Below, piece by piece: positions 35,051 to 44,018 of a DNA stretch of 53,117 nt (its first letter is position 1; every line of letters begins with the position of its first letter). Origin of the DNA: an uncultured Eubacteriales bacterium (GTDB taxonomy: Bacteria > Bacillota > Clostridia > Oscillospirales > Oscillospiraceae); contig ONVI01000012.1 in the NCBI GenBank assembly GCA_900321275.1, forward strand, positions 1-53,117, in the 5' to 3' direction. The notes under the pieces are model-generated. The model made no database searches. It was not told the DNA's origin and saw nothing but the letters and a program-made list of their open reading frames with translations. A program made the position numbers and the translations under genes.

Positions 35051-35888
35051 ACGGAAGAAACCGGATATGATCCAGCGCCGTTTGATCCCGAGCTATATTT
35101 TTCTTATCCTCTTTTCTGCCTTCTCGATCTTTCCGCTTTTCTGGATGGTGACCGCTGCGACCAACACGACGGTGGATGTGTCGCAAGGCCGCCTGTGGTT
35201 CGGTATGTTCAGCGCGGAAAACTTCAAGACCCTGCTTGACGGGATGCCCTTCTTTGAGTCCAAGCTATGGAGCGCCATGCGCAACTCCTTCGTCTTTGCC
35301 GCGGTGCAGACAGTGCTCAGCCTGCTGATCTGTTCCCTGGCCGGCTTCGGTTTTGAACTTTACCACGACAAAGCAAAGGACGCGCTGTTCGGTGTTCTGC
35401 TGATGGCAATGATGATCCCGGGTGTTGCCACGATGATCCCGCTGTTTACCATGATGAGCAAGATGAAACTCCTGAGCAGCGTGTGGGGCTTTATTCTGCC
35501 CTCGATCGCCACGCCCTTTCTGATCATGATGTTCCGGCAAAATTCACGAAACTTCCCGATCGCCCTGCTGGACGCGGCGCGCCTTGACGGACTTTCCGAA
35601 ATCGGCATCTTCTTCCGGATCTACATGCCGGTCATGAAGTCCACCTATGCGGCCGCAGCGGTCATCACCTTTATGAATGCGTGGAATGCTTATCTTTGGC
35701 CGCGCGTCGTGCTGAAGGCTCCGGAATCCCAGACCATGCCGCTGTATATTGCCAATCTTGCCGGCGGCTATACCATCGACTACGGCGCACTGATGATGAG
35801 CGTTTTGTTCTGCTCGCTGCCCACGGTCATTATCTTCTTCATCCTGCAGAAGCAGTTTGCGGAAGGCATCACCGGCGCAGTCAAATAA
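35043..35888 (+). CDS. ABC sugar transporter permease, MalG/LacG type
   Basis: 281 residues from a GTG at 35043 that overlaps the previous gene and has GGTGA 5 bases upstream. An ATG at 35067 is an alternative. Six helices, and an EAA loop LLDAARLDGLSEIGIFFRIYMPVMKS. The C-terminal FAEGITGAVK is typical of the family's end. It completes the heterodimeric permease. A terminator-like hairpin follows, then a structured leader before the beta-galactosidase gene. Confidence 0.92.
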   Translation: MTERKKPDMIQRRLIPSYIFLILFSAFSIFPLFWMVTAATNTTVDVSQGRLWFGMFSAENFKTLLDGMPFFESKLWSAMRNSFVFAAVQTVLSLLICSLAGFGFELYHDKAKDALFGVLLMAMMIPGVATMIPLFTMMSKMKLLSSVWGFILPSIATPFLIMMFRQNSRNFPIALLDAARLDGLSEIGIFFRIYMPVMKSTYAAAAVITFMNAWNAYLWPRVVLKAPESQTMPLYIANLAGGYTIDYGALMMSVLFCSLPTVIIFFILQKQFAEGITGAVK

Positions 35889-35910
35889 TCTGTCCTTTTT
35901 CCTCGCTTCG

Positions 35911-35951
35911 GGCGCCTTCCGCCGATACCCGGTTGACGGAGGGCGCCGTTT
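35911..35951 (+). terminator. Terminator-like hairpin after the permease genes
   Basis: GGCGCCTTCCG (35911-35921) pairs with CGGAGGGCGCC (35937-35947), one G-U, followed by a short GTTTATT. Probably a partial terminator between transport and hydrolase genes. Confidence 0.5.
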
Positions 35952-36011
35952 ATTGATGTTCCTGGTCAAGACAGCGATGAATGCAGGCACATCAATCATG
36001 ATTGAATTGTC

Positions 36012-36094
36012 GTTTCGCTCGCCCCTGGCGGGGCAACCGCGAAACATGGCAAAATTGCTCCCCAACAAATTCAAGAATTTATTGGGGGCGCAAT
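36012..36094 (+). promoter_or_regulatory. Structured leader of the beta-galactosidase gene
   Basis: Two consecutive stem-loops end 28 bases before the start codon. In the first, GTTTCGC and GCGAAAC enclose GCCCC/GGGGC (36012-36045). In the second, ATTGCTCCCCA pairs imperfectly with TGGGGGCGCAAT (36054-36094). They may stabilise the message or serve as operator or attenuator. Confidence 0.45.
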
Positions 36095-36122
36095 AATAAT
36101 TGCATAACAAGGAGCGTTTTCC

Positions 36123-39100
36123 ATGAATGAATTCAGCTTTGACCGGGTTGCGAGAAACCCGGCAATTTTTGCGGTGGGGCGTCTGCCGGCCCACTCCGAC
36201 CATATTCCGTATCGTACGGCGCAGGAGCTGCGCGCGGGCGTAAGCAGTCTGCGGCTCCCGCTCGACGGCGTGTGGCGCTTTCATTACGCGAAAAATCCCT
36301 CCGCCGCGCCCGAAGGCTTCTGGGCGGCGGATTACGACGTCAGCGGCTGGGACTGCATCCGCGTCCCGGCGCATATCCAGATGGAGGGCTATGACAAACC
36401 CGCCTATGTGAACACCCAGTACCCCTGGGACGCGGACGAGGAACTGCAGCCCGGCGAAATGCCGACGGTTTTCAACCCTGTGGCCGACTACGTACTGGAT
36501 TTCCGACTTCCCGCAGGCTTTTGCGGCGGGGAAGTACATGTCCTGTTTGAAGGCGTGGAGAGCGGCTTCGCCCTCTGGCTTAACGGAAATTACGTCGGCT
36601 ACAGCGAAGACAGCTTCACACCTTCGGAATTTGACTTGACTCCCTGGCTGCGGGAAGGGGAGAATCGTCTGGCTGTCCGCGTGTACAAATGGACGCCCGG
36701 GAGCTGGTTTGAGGATCAGGACTTTTACCGCTTTTCCGGCATCTACCGCAGCGTCTGGCTCTGCCTTGTCCCGGAGACGGCGGTGCTCGATCTCTCGGTC
36801 GTGCCGCTGGTATCGGAAGAGCTCACGGCGGGCACTGTGGAAATCACCGCAACAACAAAGGGCGCGGGCAGCCTGCGCCTCACGCTCACGGATGAGGGGC
36901 GCACCATCGCTGCGGGAGAGGCCTTCTTTGAAGACGGGTTGGCCGCCGCCGAGCTTGCGGTTCCCGCGCCGGTTCTTTGGAGCGCCGAGTTTCCGAAGCT
37001 CTACACGCTTCTCCTCGAGGTCTGCAGTCAAGAGGGGAGCGTCACGGAGGTCATTCGCCAGCGCCTGGGCTTCCGCCGCTTTGAATTAAAAGGCGGTCTC
37101 ATGCTGCTCAACGGAAAGCGCATCGTCTTCAAGGGCGTTGACCGCCATGACTTCAGCTCCAAACAGGGCCGTGTCCCCGATCGGGAGGAGCTTGTGCGCG
37201 ATATCGTCACCATGAAGCGCAACAACATCAACGCCATCCGTACCAGCCACTATCCCAACCAGTCCGCGCTCTATGAACTCTGTGATGAATACGGCCTCTA
37301 TGTCATGGACGAGAACAACATGGAGACCCACGGGAGCTGGGACGCGCTCTTCCGTCAGCAGGCCGGAACCGATTACGTGATCCCTAAGGACCACGAGGAG
37401 TTTGCGCCCCTGCTGCTGGATCGCGTCAACAGTACCTATCAACGGGACAAGAACCACCCCTGTGTGCTGATCTGGTCCTGCGGCAACGAGAGCTTCGGCG
37501 GCAAGGTGATCTATGAGATGAGCGAGCTTTTCCGTCGTCTTGATAAGCATAGACTCGTCCACTATGAGGGCATTTTTAACGACCGCAGTTATCCGGCCAC
37601 CAGCGACATGGAGAGTCAGATGTATACCCCCGCCGCCGAGGTCGAGCGCTTCCTTGCCGAAAATCCGGACAAGCCCTTCATCCTCTGCGAATATACCCAC
37701 GCCATGGGCAATTCCTGCGGCGCAATGCACAAATATACCGAGCTGTCCGACCGTGAGCCGCGTTATCAGGGCGGCTTCATCTGGGACTATGTCGACCAGT
37801 CGCTCTGGAAAAAGGATCGCTGCGGCAAGTGGTTCCAGGCATACGGCGGAGACTGCTGTGAGCGGCCCACCGATTACAACTTCAGCGGCAACGGCATCGT
37901 CTACGGCGGCGACCGCACTCCCTCGCCCAAAATGCAGGAGGTTAAATATAACTATCAGAACATCTCTGTCATTTTTGACGAAACCGGCTTCACGGTCAGG
38001 AATAAAAACCTTTTCCTGAATACCGACATGTATACTGCTGCTGCCATTTTGCAGCAGGACGGAACAGAGCGCCTGCGCATACCGCTTGACATATCGGTAC
38101 CGCCGCTGTCGGAAGCGTATTTTGCCATTCCTGCTGCCGTCGAAGAGGAAATGCGTGCGCAGGAGGCCACGGCCTCGCAGCCTGGAAGATCGCTGCCTGA
38201 GTTTGCGGTGACGGTCTCCTTTTGCCTGAAGGAGGATACGATCTGGGCCAAGGCCGGGCACGAGATTGCCTTCGGTCAGAAGGTTTTCAAACGCGAGAAG
38301 GCTGCGTTTGTCTGTGATGAGCCCCTTCGTGTGGTGCGGGGCAAATGGAATCTCGGCGTACACGGCCGGAACTTCTCGGCGCAGTTCTCCGCGATCCGCG
38401 GCGGTCTGACCTCCTATATCTTCAGCGGTACGGAGATGATTGAGCAAATCCCCATGCCCAATTTCTGGCGCGCGCCGATTGACAACGACCGCGGCAACGG
38501 TATGCCCCAGCGCTATGCCCAGTGGAAGATCGCAAGCCTCTATGGAATCGGCATCGGCCCCCAGGCGCCGCTGTTCCCGGAGGTCGAGCAGAAAGAGCAC
38601 AGCGTTGCCGTCACCTTCGACTATCTTCTGCCCACCAATCCTCTGAGCGGCTGCAGGCTCCGTTATGAGGTGTTCGGGGACGGAACCGTGCAGACGACGC
38701 TCTCCTACAAGGCGGTCGAGGGCCTGTGTGACATGCCGGAGTTCGGCGTGATGTTCAAGCTCAATGCCGACTACGACCGCGTAGTCTGGTACGGCCTTGG
38801 GCCGGAGGAGAGCTATGTCGACAGGCAGAAGGGGGCAAAGCTCGGCGTATACGAAAAGAGCGTGGCGGAGAATATGGCGCGCTACCTTGTGCCGCAGGAG
38901 TGCGGAAACAAGTGCGGCGTACGCTGGGCGAAAGTCGTGGATCGGCGCGGCCGCGGCATGGAGTTTTCCGGGGACGAGCTGTCCTTCAGCGCCCTGCCCT
39001 GGACGCCGCATGAACTGGAGAACGCCGCCCATGACTATGAGTTGCCCACGGTACACTATACCGTGGTTCGTGTCGCACTGCAGCAGATGGGCGTCGGCGG

Positions 39101-39191
39101 GGACAACAGCTGGGGCGCGCAGACGCATCCCGAATACCTCCTGCCAAAGAACAAGGATCTGACATTTACCTTCCGTTTCAAGGGGATCTGA
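36123..39191 (+). CDS. lacZ: GH2 beta-galactosidase (LacZ type)
   Basis: 1,022 residues, the usual length of LacZ, with AAGGAGC before the ATG. Domain order is jelly-roll (~1-215), Ig-like (~216-320), TIM barrel (~320-620), Ig-like, then the large beta-sandwich typical of long LacZ proteins. The acid/base is E456 in SCGNESFGG. The nucleophile is E523 in ILCEYTHAMGNS. DENNMETHGSWD and the IRTSHYPN block are also intact. It hydrolyses terminal beta-galactosides such as lactose. No signal peptide, so it acts in the cytoplasm on imported sugar. The alpha-galactosidase starts 2 bases after its stop. Confidence 0.95.
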   Translation: MNEFSFDRVARNPAIFAVGRLPAHSDHIPYRTAQELRAGVSSLRLPLDGVWRFHYAKNPSAAPEGFWAADYDVSGWDCIRVPAHIQMEGYDKPAYVNTQYPWDADEELQPGEMPTVFNPVADYVLDFRLPAGFCGGEVHVLFEGVESGFALWLNGNYVGYSEDSFTPSEFDLTPWLREGENRLAVRVYKWTPGSWFEDQDFYRFSGIYRSVWLCLVPETAVLDLSVVPLVSEELTAGTVEITATTKGAGSLRLTLTDEGRTIAAGEAFFEDGLAAAELAVPAPVLWSAEFPKLYTLLLEVCSQEGSVTEVIRQRLGFRRFELKGGLMLLNGKRIVFKGVDRHDFSSKQGRVPDREELVRDIVTMKRNNINAIRTSHYPNQSALYELCDEYGLYVMDENNMETHGSWDALFRQQAGTDYVIPKDHEEFAPLLLDRVNSTYQRDKNHPCVLIWSCGNESFGGKVIYEMSELFRRLDKHRLVHYEGIFNDRSYPATSDMESQMYTPAAEVERFLAENPDKPFILCEYTHAMGNSCGAMHKYTELSDREPRYQGGFIWDYVDQSLWKKDRCGKWFQAYGGDCCERPTDYNFSGNGIVYGGDRTPSPKMQEVKYNYQNISVIFDETGFTVRNKNLFLNTDMYTAAAILQQDGTERLRIPLDISVPPLSEAYFAIPAAVEEEMRAQEATASQPGRSLPEFAVTVSFCLKEDTIWAKAGHEIAFGQKVFKREKAAFVCDEPLRVVRGKWNLGVHGRNFSAQFSAIRGGLTSYIFSGTEMIEQIPMPNFWRAPIDNDRGNGMPQRYAQWKIASLYGIGIGPQAPLFPEVEQKEHSVAVTFDYLLPTNPLSGCRLRYEVFGDGTVQTTLSYKAVEGLCDMPEFGVMFKLNADYDRVVWYGLGPEESYVDRQKGAKLGVYEKSVAENMARYLVPQECGNKCGVRWAKVVDRRGRGMEFSGDELSFSALPWTPHELENAAHDYELPTVHYTVVRVALQQMGVGGDNSWGAQTHPEYLLPKNKDLTFTFRFKGI

Positions 39192-39193
39192 GC

Positions 39194-41419
39194 ATGAATA
39201 TTGTTTACCATGCCAAAAGCAAAACCTTTCATTTGTATAACGACAGCCTCAGCTATATCATGACCGTGCTGCGAAACGGCCATCTCGGACAGCTCTACTG
39301 CGGCGAACGCATTCACGACCGTGAGGATTTCTCATATTTTCTGGAGCTTGCGCCGAGGGCCATGAGCGCGTGTCCCTATGAAAACGACCGCAGTTTTTCT
39401 CTGGAGCATATCAGGCAGGAGCTGCCATCCTTCGGCACGGGGGATTATCGCGACGGCGCTGTGGAGCTTTTGCAGGCAGACGGCAGCCGTCTCACGGATT
39501 TTCGTTATGTAAACCACAGTATCACACCGGGCAAGCCCAGACTCAGAGGCCTGCCCGCCACCTATACGGAGTCGGATGACGAAGCGATGACTCTGCTTGT
39601 CACCCTTCGCGACGATTTGACCGGCGTCACGGCGGAGCTCGGTTATACGATCTTTCGAGATTTCGGCGCAATCGCAAGAAGCGTTCGCTATATGAATGAG
39701 GGGGAGAAGACCGTTACGCTTACCCGTGCAATGAGCCTCTGCCTTGATCTGCCGGATTGCGATTACGACTGGCTGCAGTTTTCCGGCTGCTGGACGCGGG
39801 AACGCAAACCCATCTGCCGCAGACCGGAGCAGGGGATCCTTGCAGTCGGCAGCAGGAGGGGACACTCCTCTCATGAGCAGAACCCCTTCGTCGTCCTCAA
39901 ACGTGCGACGGCGGACGAGGATCAGGGAGAGGCGTTTGGCCTTTCACTCGTATACAGCGGCAACTTCCTGATCCAGGCGGAGGTCGATGCGCACAGCACG
40001 CTGCGCCTTTTGGCGGGCATCCACCCGGAGGGTTTCGGCTGGCGTCTCGAACCGGGGGAAGCTTTCCAGAGCCCGGAGGCCGTGCTGGTCTACTCCGCCG
40101 GAGGCCTCGGCGAGATGAGCCGTACTTTCCACCGCCTGTACGGGCGACGGCTTGCGCGCGGCGTCTGGCGGGATCAGCCTCGTCCCATTCTGATCAACAA
40201 CTGGGAAGCAACCTATTTTGATTTTAACGAGGATAAACTGCTGCGCTTGGCGCGCCAGGCAAAGGACTGCGGAATCGAGCTCTTTGTCCTGGACGACGGC
40301 TGGTTCGGCCGCCGCAAGGACGACCGCGCAGGCCTCGGGGACTGGACGCCGAACCCAGCCCGTCTGCCGAACGGAATCAAAGGTCTTGCCGAAAAGATCG
40401 AGGAACTGGATATGCGCTTCGGCCTCTGGTTCGAACCGGAGGCCGTCAGCAAAAACTCAGCGTTGTACGAGCAGCACCCGGACTGGCTGCTGGCCACGCC
40501 GGGCCGCACCGCTTCGCTGGGGCGCTATGAGTACATCCTGGACTTTTCCCGCCCTGAGGTTGTGGACAATATCCATGCCCAGATGGCGTCGGTACTCGGC
40601 AGCGCAAAGGTCTCCTATGTCAAGTGGGACATGAATCGCAGCATCAGCGAGTGTTATTCTGCCGCCCTGCCGCCGGAGCGTCAGGGTGAGGTATATCACC
40701 GCTACATTCTCGGCGTGTACGATCTCTATGAGAGGCTGACGTCTGAGTTTCCGCAGATTCTCTTTGAATCCTGCGCCAGCGGCGGCGGGCGCTTTGATCC
40801 GGGTATGCTCTACTATGCCCCCCAGTGCTGGACGAGCGACAACACCGACGCCGTGGAGCGCCTGCGCATCCAGTACGGTACCTCCTTCTGCTATCCGCTC
40901 AGCAGCATGGGCGCACATGTCTCAGCGGTGCCGAACCACCAGATGTTCCGCGTAACCCCTCTGGAGACACGGGCGAATGTGGCCTGCTTCGGCACCTTTG
41001 GCTATGAGCTTGACCTTGGACGGCTCAGCGCTGAGGAGATTGAGGAGATCAAAAAGCAGGTCATCTTTATGAAGGAGTACCGGACGCTTCTGCAGTTCGG
41101 GGATTTCTATCGCCTGAAAAGCCCCTTCAAAGGCAACACCGCCGCCTGGATGACGGTAAGCGCGGACAAGCGCCGTGCCATTGCAGGCTTCTACCGCATC
41201 CTGAACACCAGCAACGACGCCTATACCCGGCTGCGCCTGCGCGGTCTCGACCCCGACAGGCTCTATCGGATCAAGGGGGTGGAGACCTGTCATTACGGGG
41301 ATGAGCTGATGCGCGCCGGACTCATCACGTCGGACTCCACCGCCGGAGAGCTTTTGAACGGTGCAAAGCCCTGCACGGATTTTTCATCACGACTGTATAT
41401 TCTTGAAGCACAAGACTGA
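39194..41419 (+). CDS. GH36 alpha-galactosidase
   Basis: 741 residues, AAGGGGA upstream, two bases after the beta-galactosidase and clearly in the same operon. An N-terminal supersandwich (~1-320) leads to a TIM barrel with NNWEATYFDFNEDKL, VLDDGWFGRRKDDR, the nucleophile D479 in YVKWDMNR, and the acid/base D549 in CWTSDNTDA. A C-terminal beta domain follows. It removes terminal alpha-1,6-galactose from raffinose-family oligosaccharides, melibiose or galactomannan fragments. It has no signal peptide, so import through the upstream ABC permeases precedes cleavage. Confidence 0.95.
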   Translation: MNIVYHAKSKTFHLYNDSLSYIMTVLRNGHLGQLYCGERIHDREDFSYFLELAPRAMSACPYENDRSFSLEHIRQELPSFGTGDYRDGAVELLQADGSRLTDFRYVNHSITPGKPRLRGLPATYTESDDEAMTLLVTLRDDLTGVTAELGYTIFRDFGAIARSVRYMNEGEKTVTLTRAMSLCLDLPDCDYDWLQFSGCWTRERKPICRRPEQGILAVGSRRGHSSHEQNPFVVLKRATADEDQGEAFGLSLVYSGNFLIQAEVDAHSTLRLLAGIHPEGFGWRLEPGEAFQSPEAVLVYSAGGLGEMSRTFHRLYGRRLARGVWRDQPRPILINNWEATYFDFNEDKLLRLARQAKDCGIELFVLDDGWFGRRKDDRAGLGDWTPNPARLPNGIKGLAEKIEELDMRFGLWFEPEAVSKNSALYEQHPDWLLATPGRTASLGRYEYILDFSRPEVVDNIHAQMASVLGSAKVSYVKWDMNRSISECYSAALPPERQGEVYHRYILGVYDLYERLTSEFPQILFESCASGGGRFDPGMLYYAPQCWTSDNTDAVERLRIQYGTSFCYPLSSMGAHVSAVPNHQMFRVTPLETRANVACFGTFGYELDLGRLSAEEIEEIKKQVIFMKEYRTLLQFGDFYRLKSPFKGNTAAWMTVSADKRRAIAGFYRILNTSNDAYTRLRLRGLDPDRLYRIKGVETCHYGDELMRAGLITSDSTAGELLNGAKPCTDFSSRLYILEAQD

Positions 41420-41450
41420 TCGGCACAGCGCCCCCTGACATACCCAATAT

Positions 41451-41500
41451 ATGCCGAAAGGCTGAGATTCCTTCTCGATGGAATCTCAGCCTTTCGGCAT
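41451..41500 (+). terminator. Terminator of the galactoside operon
   Basis: Perfect 21-bp stem (41451-41471 with 41480-41500) and an 8-base loop, followed by a T-rich tail. It lies between convergent genes. Confidence 0.8.
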
Positions 41501-41591
41501 TGCTTATTCTGTTTTCATTCGGGAGCAGATTCCGGTGGCTGATCTGCTCCCTGCCAGTCAAGATCAAACAAGGAACAGGTGAAAACCAATA

Positions 41592-43508
41592 TCAGGCTGC
41601 GGCGTTGAAGGAGATGCTGCCCTGATTGATGATGAAGTCGGCATTCGGGGTGGCATAGCTGCCGCCGAAGATGTCATTGATGCAGAAGGAATACAGATAG
41701 TCTCCATCCGGCAGAGGCCCGAAACCAAGGGTGTCGCCGTCGGTCCAGATATACTCGTCGCCGGTAAACTCAGACGGTTCAAAGGTCTCCGCGTCGTAAG
41801 CGTCATAGGCGGGAATGATATGGTCACCGACCTTCAGAGACTGATCCGGGCGGGCGGCGATGCCGTTATCGCCGACGCCGTCCCAAAGGTCCAAAAGCTC
41901 GACCTCACCCGTGTCATGATGCCAGGCAAAGCGGAGATTGGTGAGCTCATCGTTGACCATGACAGGGCTGGTGTAGAGGTCATAATCATCACTCTCGCTG
42001 ACGAGCTTGACGAAGAGGTTCTGTCCGTCGGGCATCGAAAACCAGTAACCGTCAAAATCGTCTTCAATACGGCCGGTATTCCAGTCAGCCAGCACGTCGC
42101 TGGTTGTACCGAGAGAAATGACGTTCTTCTTGTCATCTGTGTACATATAGACCGTTGCTTCCACAGACACGGTATTGTTCAGACCTTTATCCGAGAGGAC
42201 GAAATAGTAGACATCGTTTTCATCGACAGTGGGCTCCTCCTGGAAGGTGATGGCCGTGCTCTGTGTGTAGTCGGGAACCATGGAATCAAAGTCCCAAGGG
42301 GTGTTCGGGTCATATCCCGCCCAGCTGCCGCCGTTGGCAAAGCCATAGGCGATCTTGCTGACCAGAGCGAGATAGTGGGTGCTGACAGCGACATCCCGGA
42401 AAACGGACAGCTCCTTGGAGCCCTGTACCTGGAGAGGATAATAGACCGAAAGGCCGCTGGCATTGGGGTGGTTTCCTCCCCGGACCTGGTAGACGACCGC
42501 GGCATTCTCCGCATCGCGGACAGGCTGGGCGTTGGAAGACCATTTGGATCCGGCGTCAACCAGACCGCCAAGGTCGACCATGTTGGTGTAGCCCTCGCTG
42601 CGGTTGTTGCCGCCAAAGTTTTCCGCAGCGACGATGGCACGGCAGATGGGGGCAAAGTTTGTTTCGTCCTCCGTCGCGTCATAGAGATGCTCGGCATAGG
42701 CCTCGAAGGCAGAGCAGAGCGCGCTGATTTTGCTCAGGTCGATCAGGGCAAGCGTAGCGCCGGCACTCTCGTCATTATCCACACAGTTCTGATAGAAACC
42801 GTCGCAGATGGCCTTGCCGAGCGTGGCAGCGTCGACAGCGGGGTCCGCGGCGGTCGCTTCGCCGATCGCCTTATAGTTCCAGCCGGTGCCGGGCTCGACT
42901 TCCTGGGAACCGATCATGTATTTTGCGTGAGAGGAAAGCATATTGGCGTTTTCAAGGGTGCCCATCAGGCAGGCGTCATAGCCGATGAAGTCGAAGCCGC
43001 CCGGCAGTGCGTCCTTCGTATTGTTGAGCGCATCGTCGATCGTCCTCAGGGTGAGACTCTGGCTGTCAAAATTGTCATCAAAGCAGACACCGGTAATGCT
43101 GCCGCCGCCGTGGTCCCAGAAGACCAGACCGTTGTGGGCGGAAGGATACGTTGTAAGACCCCAGCGGAGGAAAGCTTCCAGCGTCTGGGAATCGCCCATG
43201 CTGGCCTGGGGCTGCCGGTCGACGATCGTGCTGGTCCCGCCGGCGATTTCAAAACGATCCAGCTCGTTCGGCGAAGCGTCGTTTTGCCAGGCGCTCGCGC
43301 CGCCGGTCTCAACGATAAAACGCACGCTGGAGTTTGCGGTCGCGTCGATCATTTCCTGCATGTTTACACTGGCGTAGCCGTCCTCGCTTTCAAGGTTCGA
43401 CCCGCAGATATACACAAAGATCGTCCAGCCGTCATTGTCAGCGAAGGCAGAAGTGCAAAAAGACATGCACAACACAAGCGCGACAAGAATTGCAATGAAT
43501 TTTTTCAA
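41592..43508 (-). CDS. Secreted clostripain-family (C11) cysteine peptidase
   Basis: 638 residues from a TTG start with AGGAGG 8 bases upstream. The signal peptide ends at TSAFA. The C11 catalytic dyad is H133 in FWDHGGGS and C180 in GYDACLMGTLENA. FVYICGSNLES, GSQEVEPGTGW and VSKIAYG segments are also typical. Family members cleave after Arg or Lys and often self-activate. The ~200-residue C-terminal part (after ~430) is rich in beta structure and may bind substrate or cell wall. It is transcribed alone from a strong promoter. Confidence 0.92.
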   Translation of the reverse strand: MKKFIAILVALVLCMSFCTSAFADNDGWTIFVYICGSNLESEDGYASVNMQEMIDATANSSVRFIVETGGASAWQNDASPNELDRFEIAGGTSTIVDRQPQASMGDSQTLEAFLRWGLTTYPSAHNGLVFWDHGGGSITGVCFDDNFDSQSLTLRTIDDALNNTKDALPGGFDFIGYDACLMGTLENANMLSSHAKYMIGSQEVEPGTGWNYKAIGEATAADPAVDAATLGKAICDGFYQNCVDNDESAGATLALIDLSKISALCSAFEAYAEHLYDATEDETNFAPICRAIVAAENFGGNNRSEGYTNMVDLGGLVDAGSKWSSNAQPVRDAENAAVVYQVRGGNHPNASGLSVYYPLQVQGSKELSVFRDVAVSTHYLALVSKIAYGFANGGSWAGYDPNTPWDFDSMVPDYTQSTAITFQEEPTVDENDVYYFVLSDKGLNNTVSVEATVYMYTDDKKNVISLGTTSDVLADWNTGRIEDDFDGYWFSMPDGQNLFVKLVSESDDYDLYTSPVMVNDELTNLRFAWHHDTGEVELLDLWDGVGDNGIAARPDQSLKVGDHIIPAYDAYDAETFEPSEFTGDEYIWTDGDTLGFGPLPDGDYLYSFCINDIFGGSYATPNADFIINQGSISFNAAA

Positions 43509-43636
43509 TCAGAATTCCTCCTTCGTTTTTTCTCCGTGGTGAATTTGTATGCAGTTTATGCGCTTGCATGCACCGCCATATAAGGTTCTTCGACGATGAA
43601 ACAACCATTTTTTGCCAAACTGCTTATATAATATAT

Positions 43637-43664
43637 ATTATATTCATGGGTCCGAGAAAGTCAA
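43637..43664 (-). promoter_or_regulatory. Sigma-A promoter of the C11 peptidase gene
   Basis: On the minus strand, TTGACT (43664-43659), a 16-base spacer and TATAAT (43642-43637). It sits in an AT-rich TATATATA tract about 130 bases upstream of the start. Confidence 0.7.
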
Positions 43665-43715
43665 TGGGGATGCTGCAAAATTTTGCAGGATAAAAGGCCG
43701 TTGATCGTTAATGAT

Positions 43716-43735
43716 GAACGCGCCCCGGCGCGTTC
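43716..43735. repeat. Palindrome at the edge of the degenerate tRNA unit
   Basis: GAACGCGCC and GGCGCGTTC pair around two C, directly before the segment shared with the intact tRNA unit. Three different palindromes stand at the corresponding position beside the intact unit (45904-45971). Confidence 0.7.
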
Positions 43736-43874
43736 GATGATGATTCGATCTCCATCGGACAAAACAAAAAAGCCACCGAATGGTGACTTTTGTTTTGGTG
43801 GACGCGAAGTGGATCGAACCCTCAAACCTCACGGATGAGAAGCGTGCGCTATCCCATACGCGAGAGTTATGACC
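43735..43874 (-). pseudogene. Degenerate tRNA-Ala copy with its terminator
   Basis: 140 bases similar to 45971-46109, the intact tRNA-Ala plus terminator, in the same orientation. Within it, 43796-43874 is tRNA-like and keeps the CCA end, T-arm and part of the anticodon arm. The acceptor stem no longer pairs, the anticodon stem has a mismatch, and the anticodon loop now reads TTCTCAT (CTC) instead of TTCGCAT. A working tRNA is unlikely. It and the intact copy bracket the MATE-HATPase gene. Confidence 0.8.
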
Positions 43875-43908
43875 TTAACCTTATGTAGTGATACGCTTTT
43901 CTTATCCC

Positions 43909-43937
43909 TTGCATTGCGCCGCTTTTGTGCGTATAAT
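43909..43937 (+). promoter_or_regulatory. Sigma-A promoter of the MATE-HATPase gene
   Basis: TTGCAT (43909-43914), a 17-base spacer and consensus TATAAT (43932-43937). It supports a start codon well downstream of the tRNA-like sequence rather than the in-frame ATG at 43869, which lies inside that sequence. Confidence 0.75.
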
Positions 43938-44018
43938 GGATATACGGTGTTCAGCGATCTGTCGAGCCTGCTGAATCTTCCGTTTCTTTCACAGGATCAT
44001 TGTATGGAGGCGCTATAC

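Noticed and set aside
37086-39128. 680-codon minus-strand open frame opposite the beta-galactosidase
   Set aside because: Antisense shadow; composition dominated by Val, Ala and Arg with no domain.
41820-43583. 587-codon plus-strand open frame opposite the C11 peptidase
   Set aside because: The opposite strand has a signal peptide, catalytic residues, promoter and ribosome site; this one has none.
43869-44018. Upstream extension of the MATE-HATPase gene to the ATG at 43869
   Set aside because: That ATG lies inside the degenerate tRNA, upstream of the gene's own promoter at 43909-43937.
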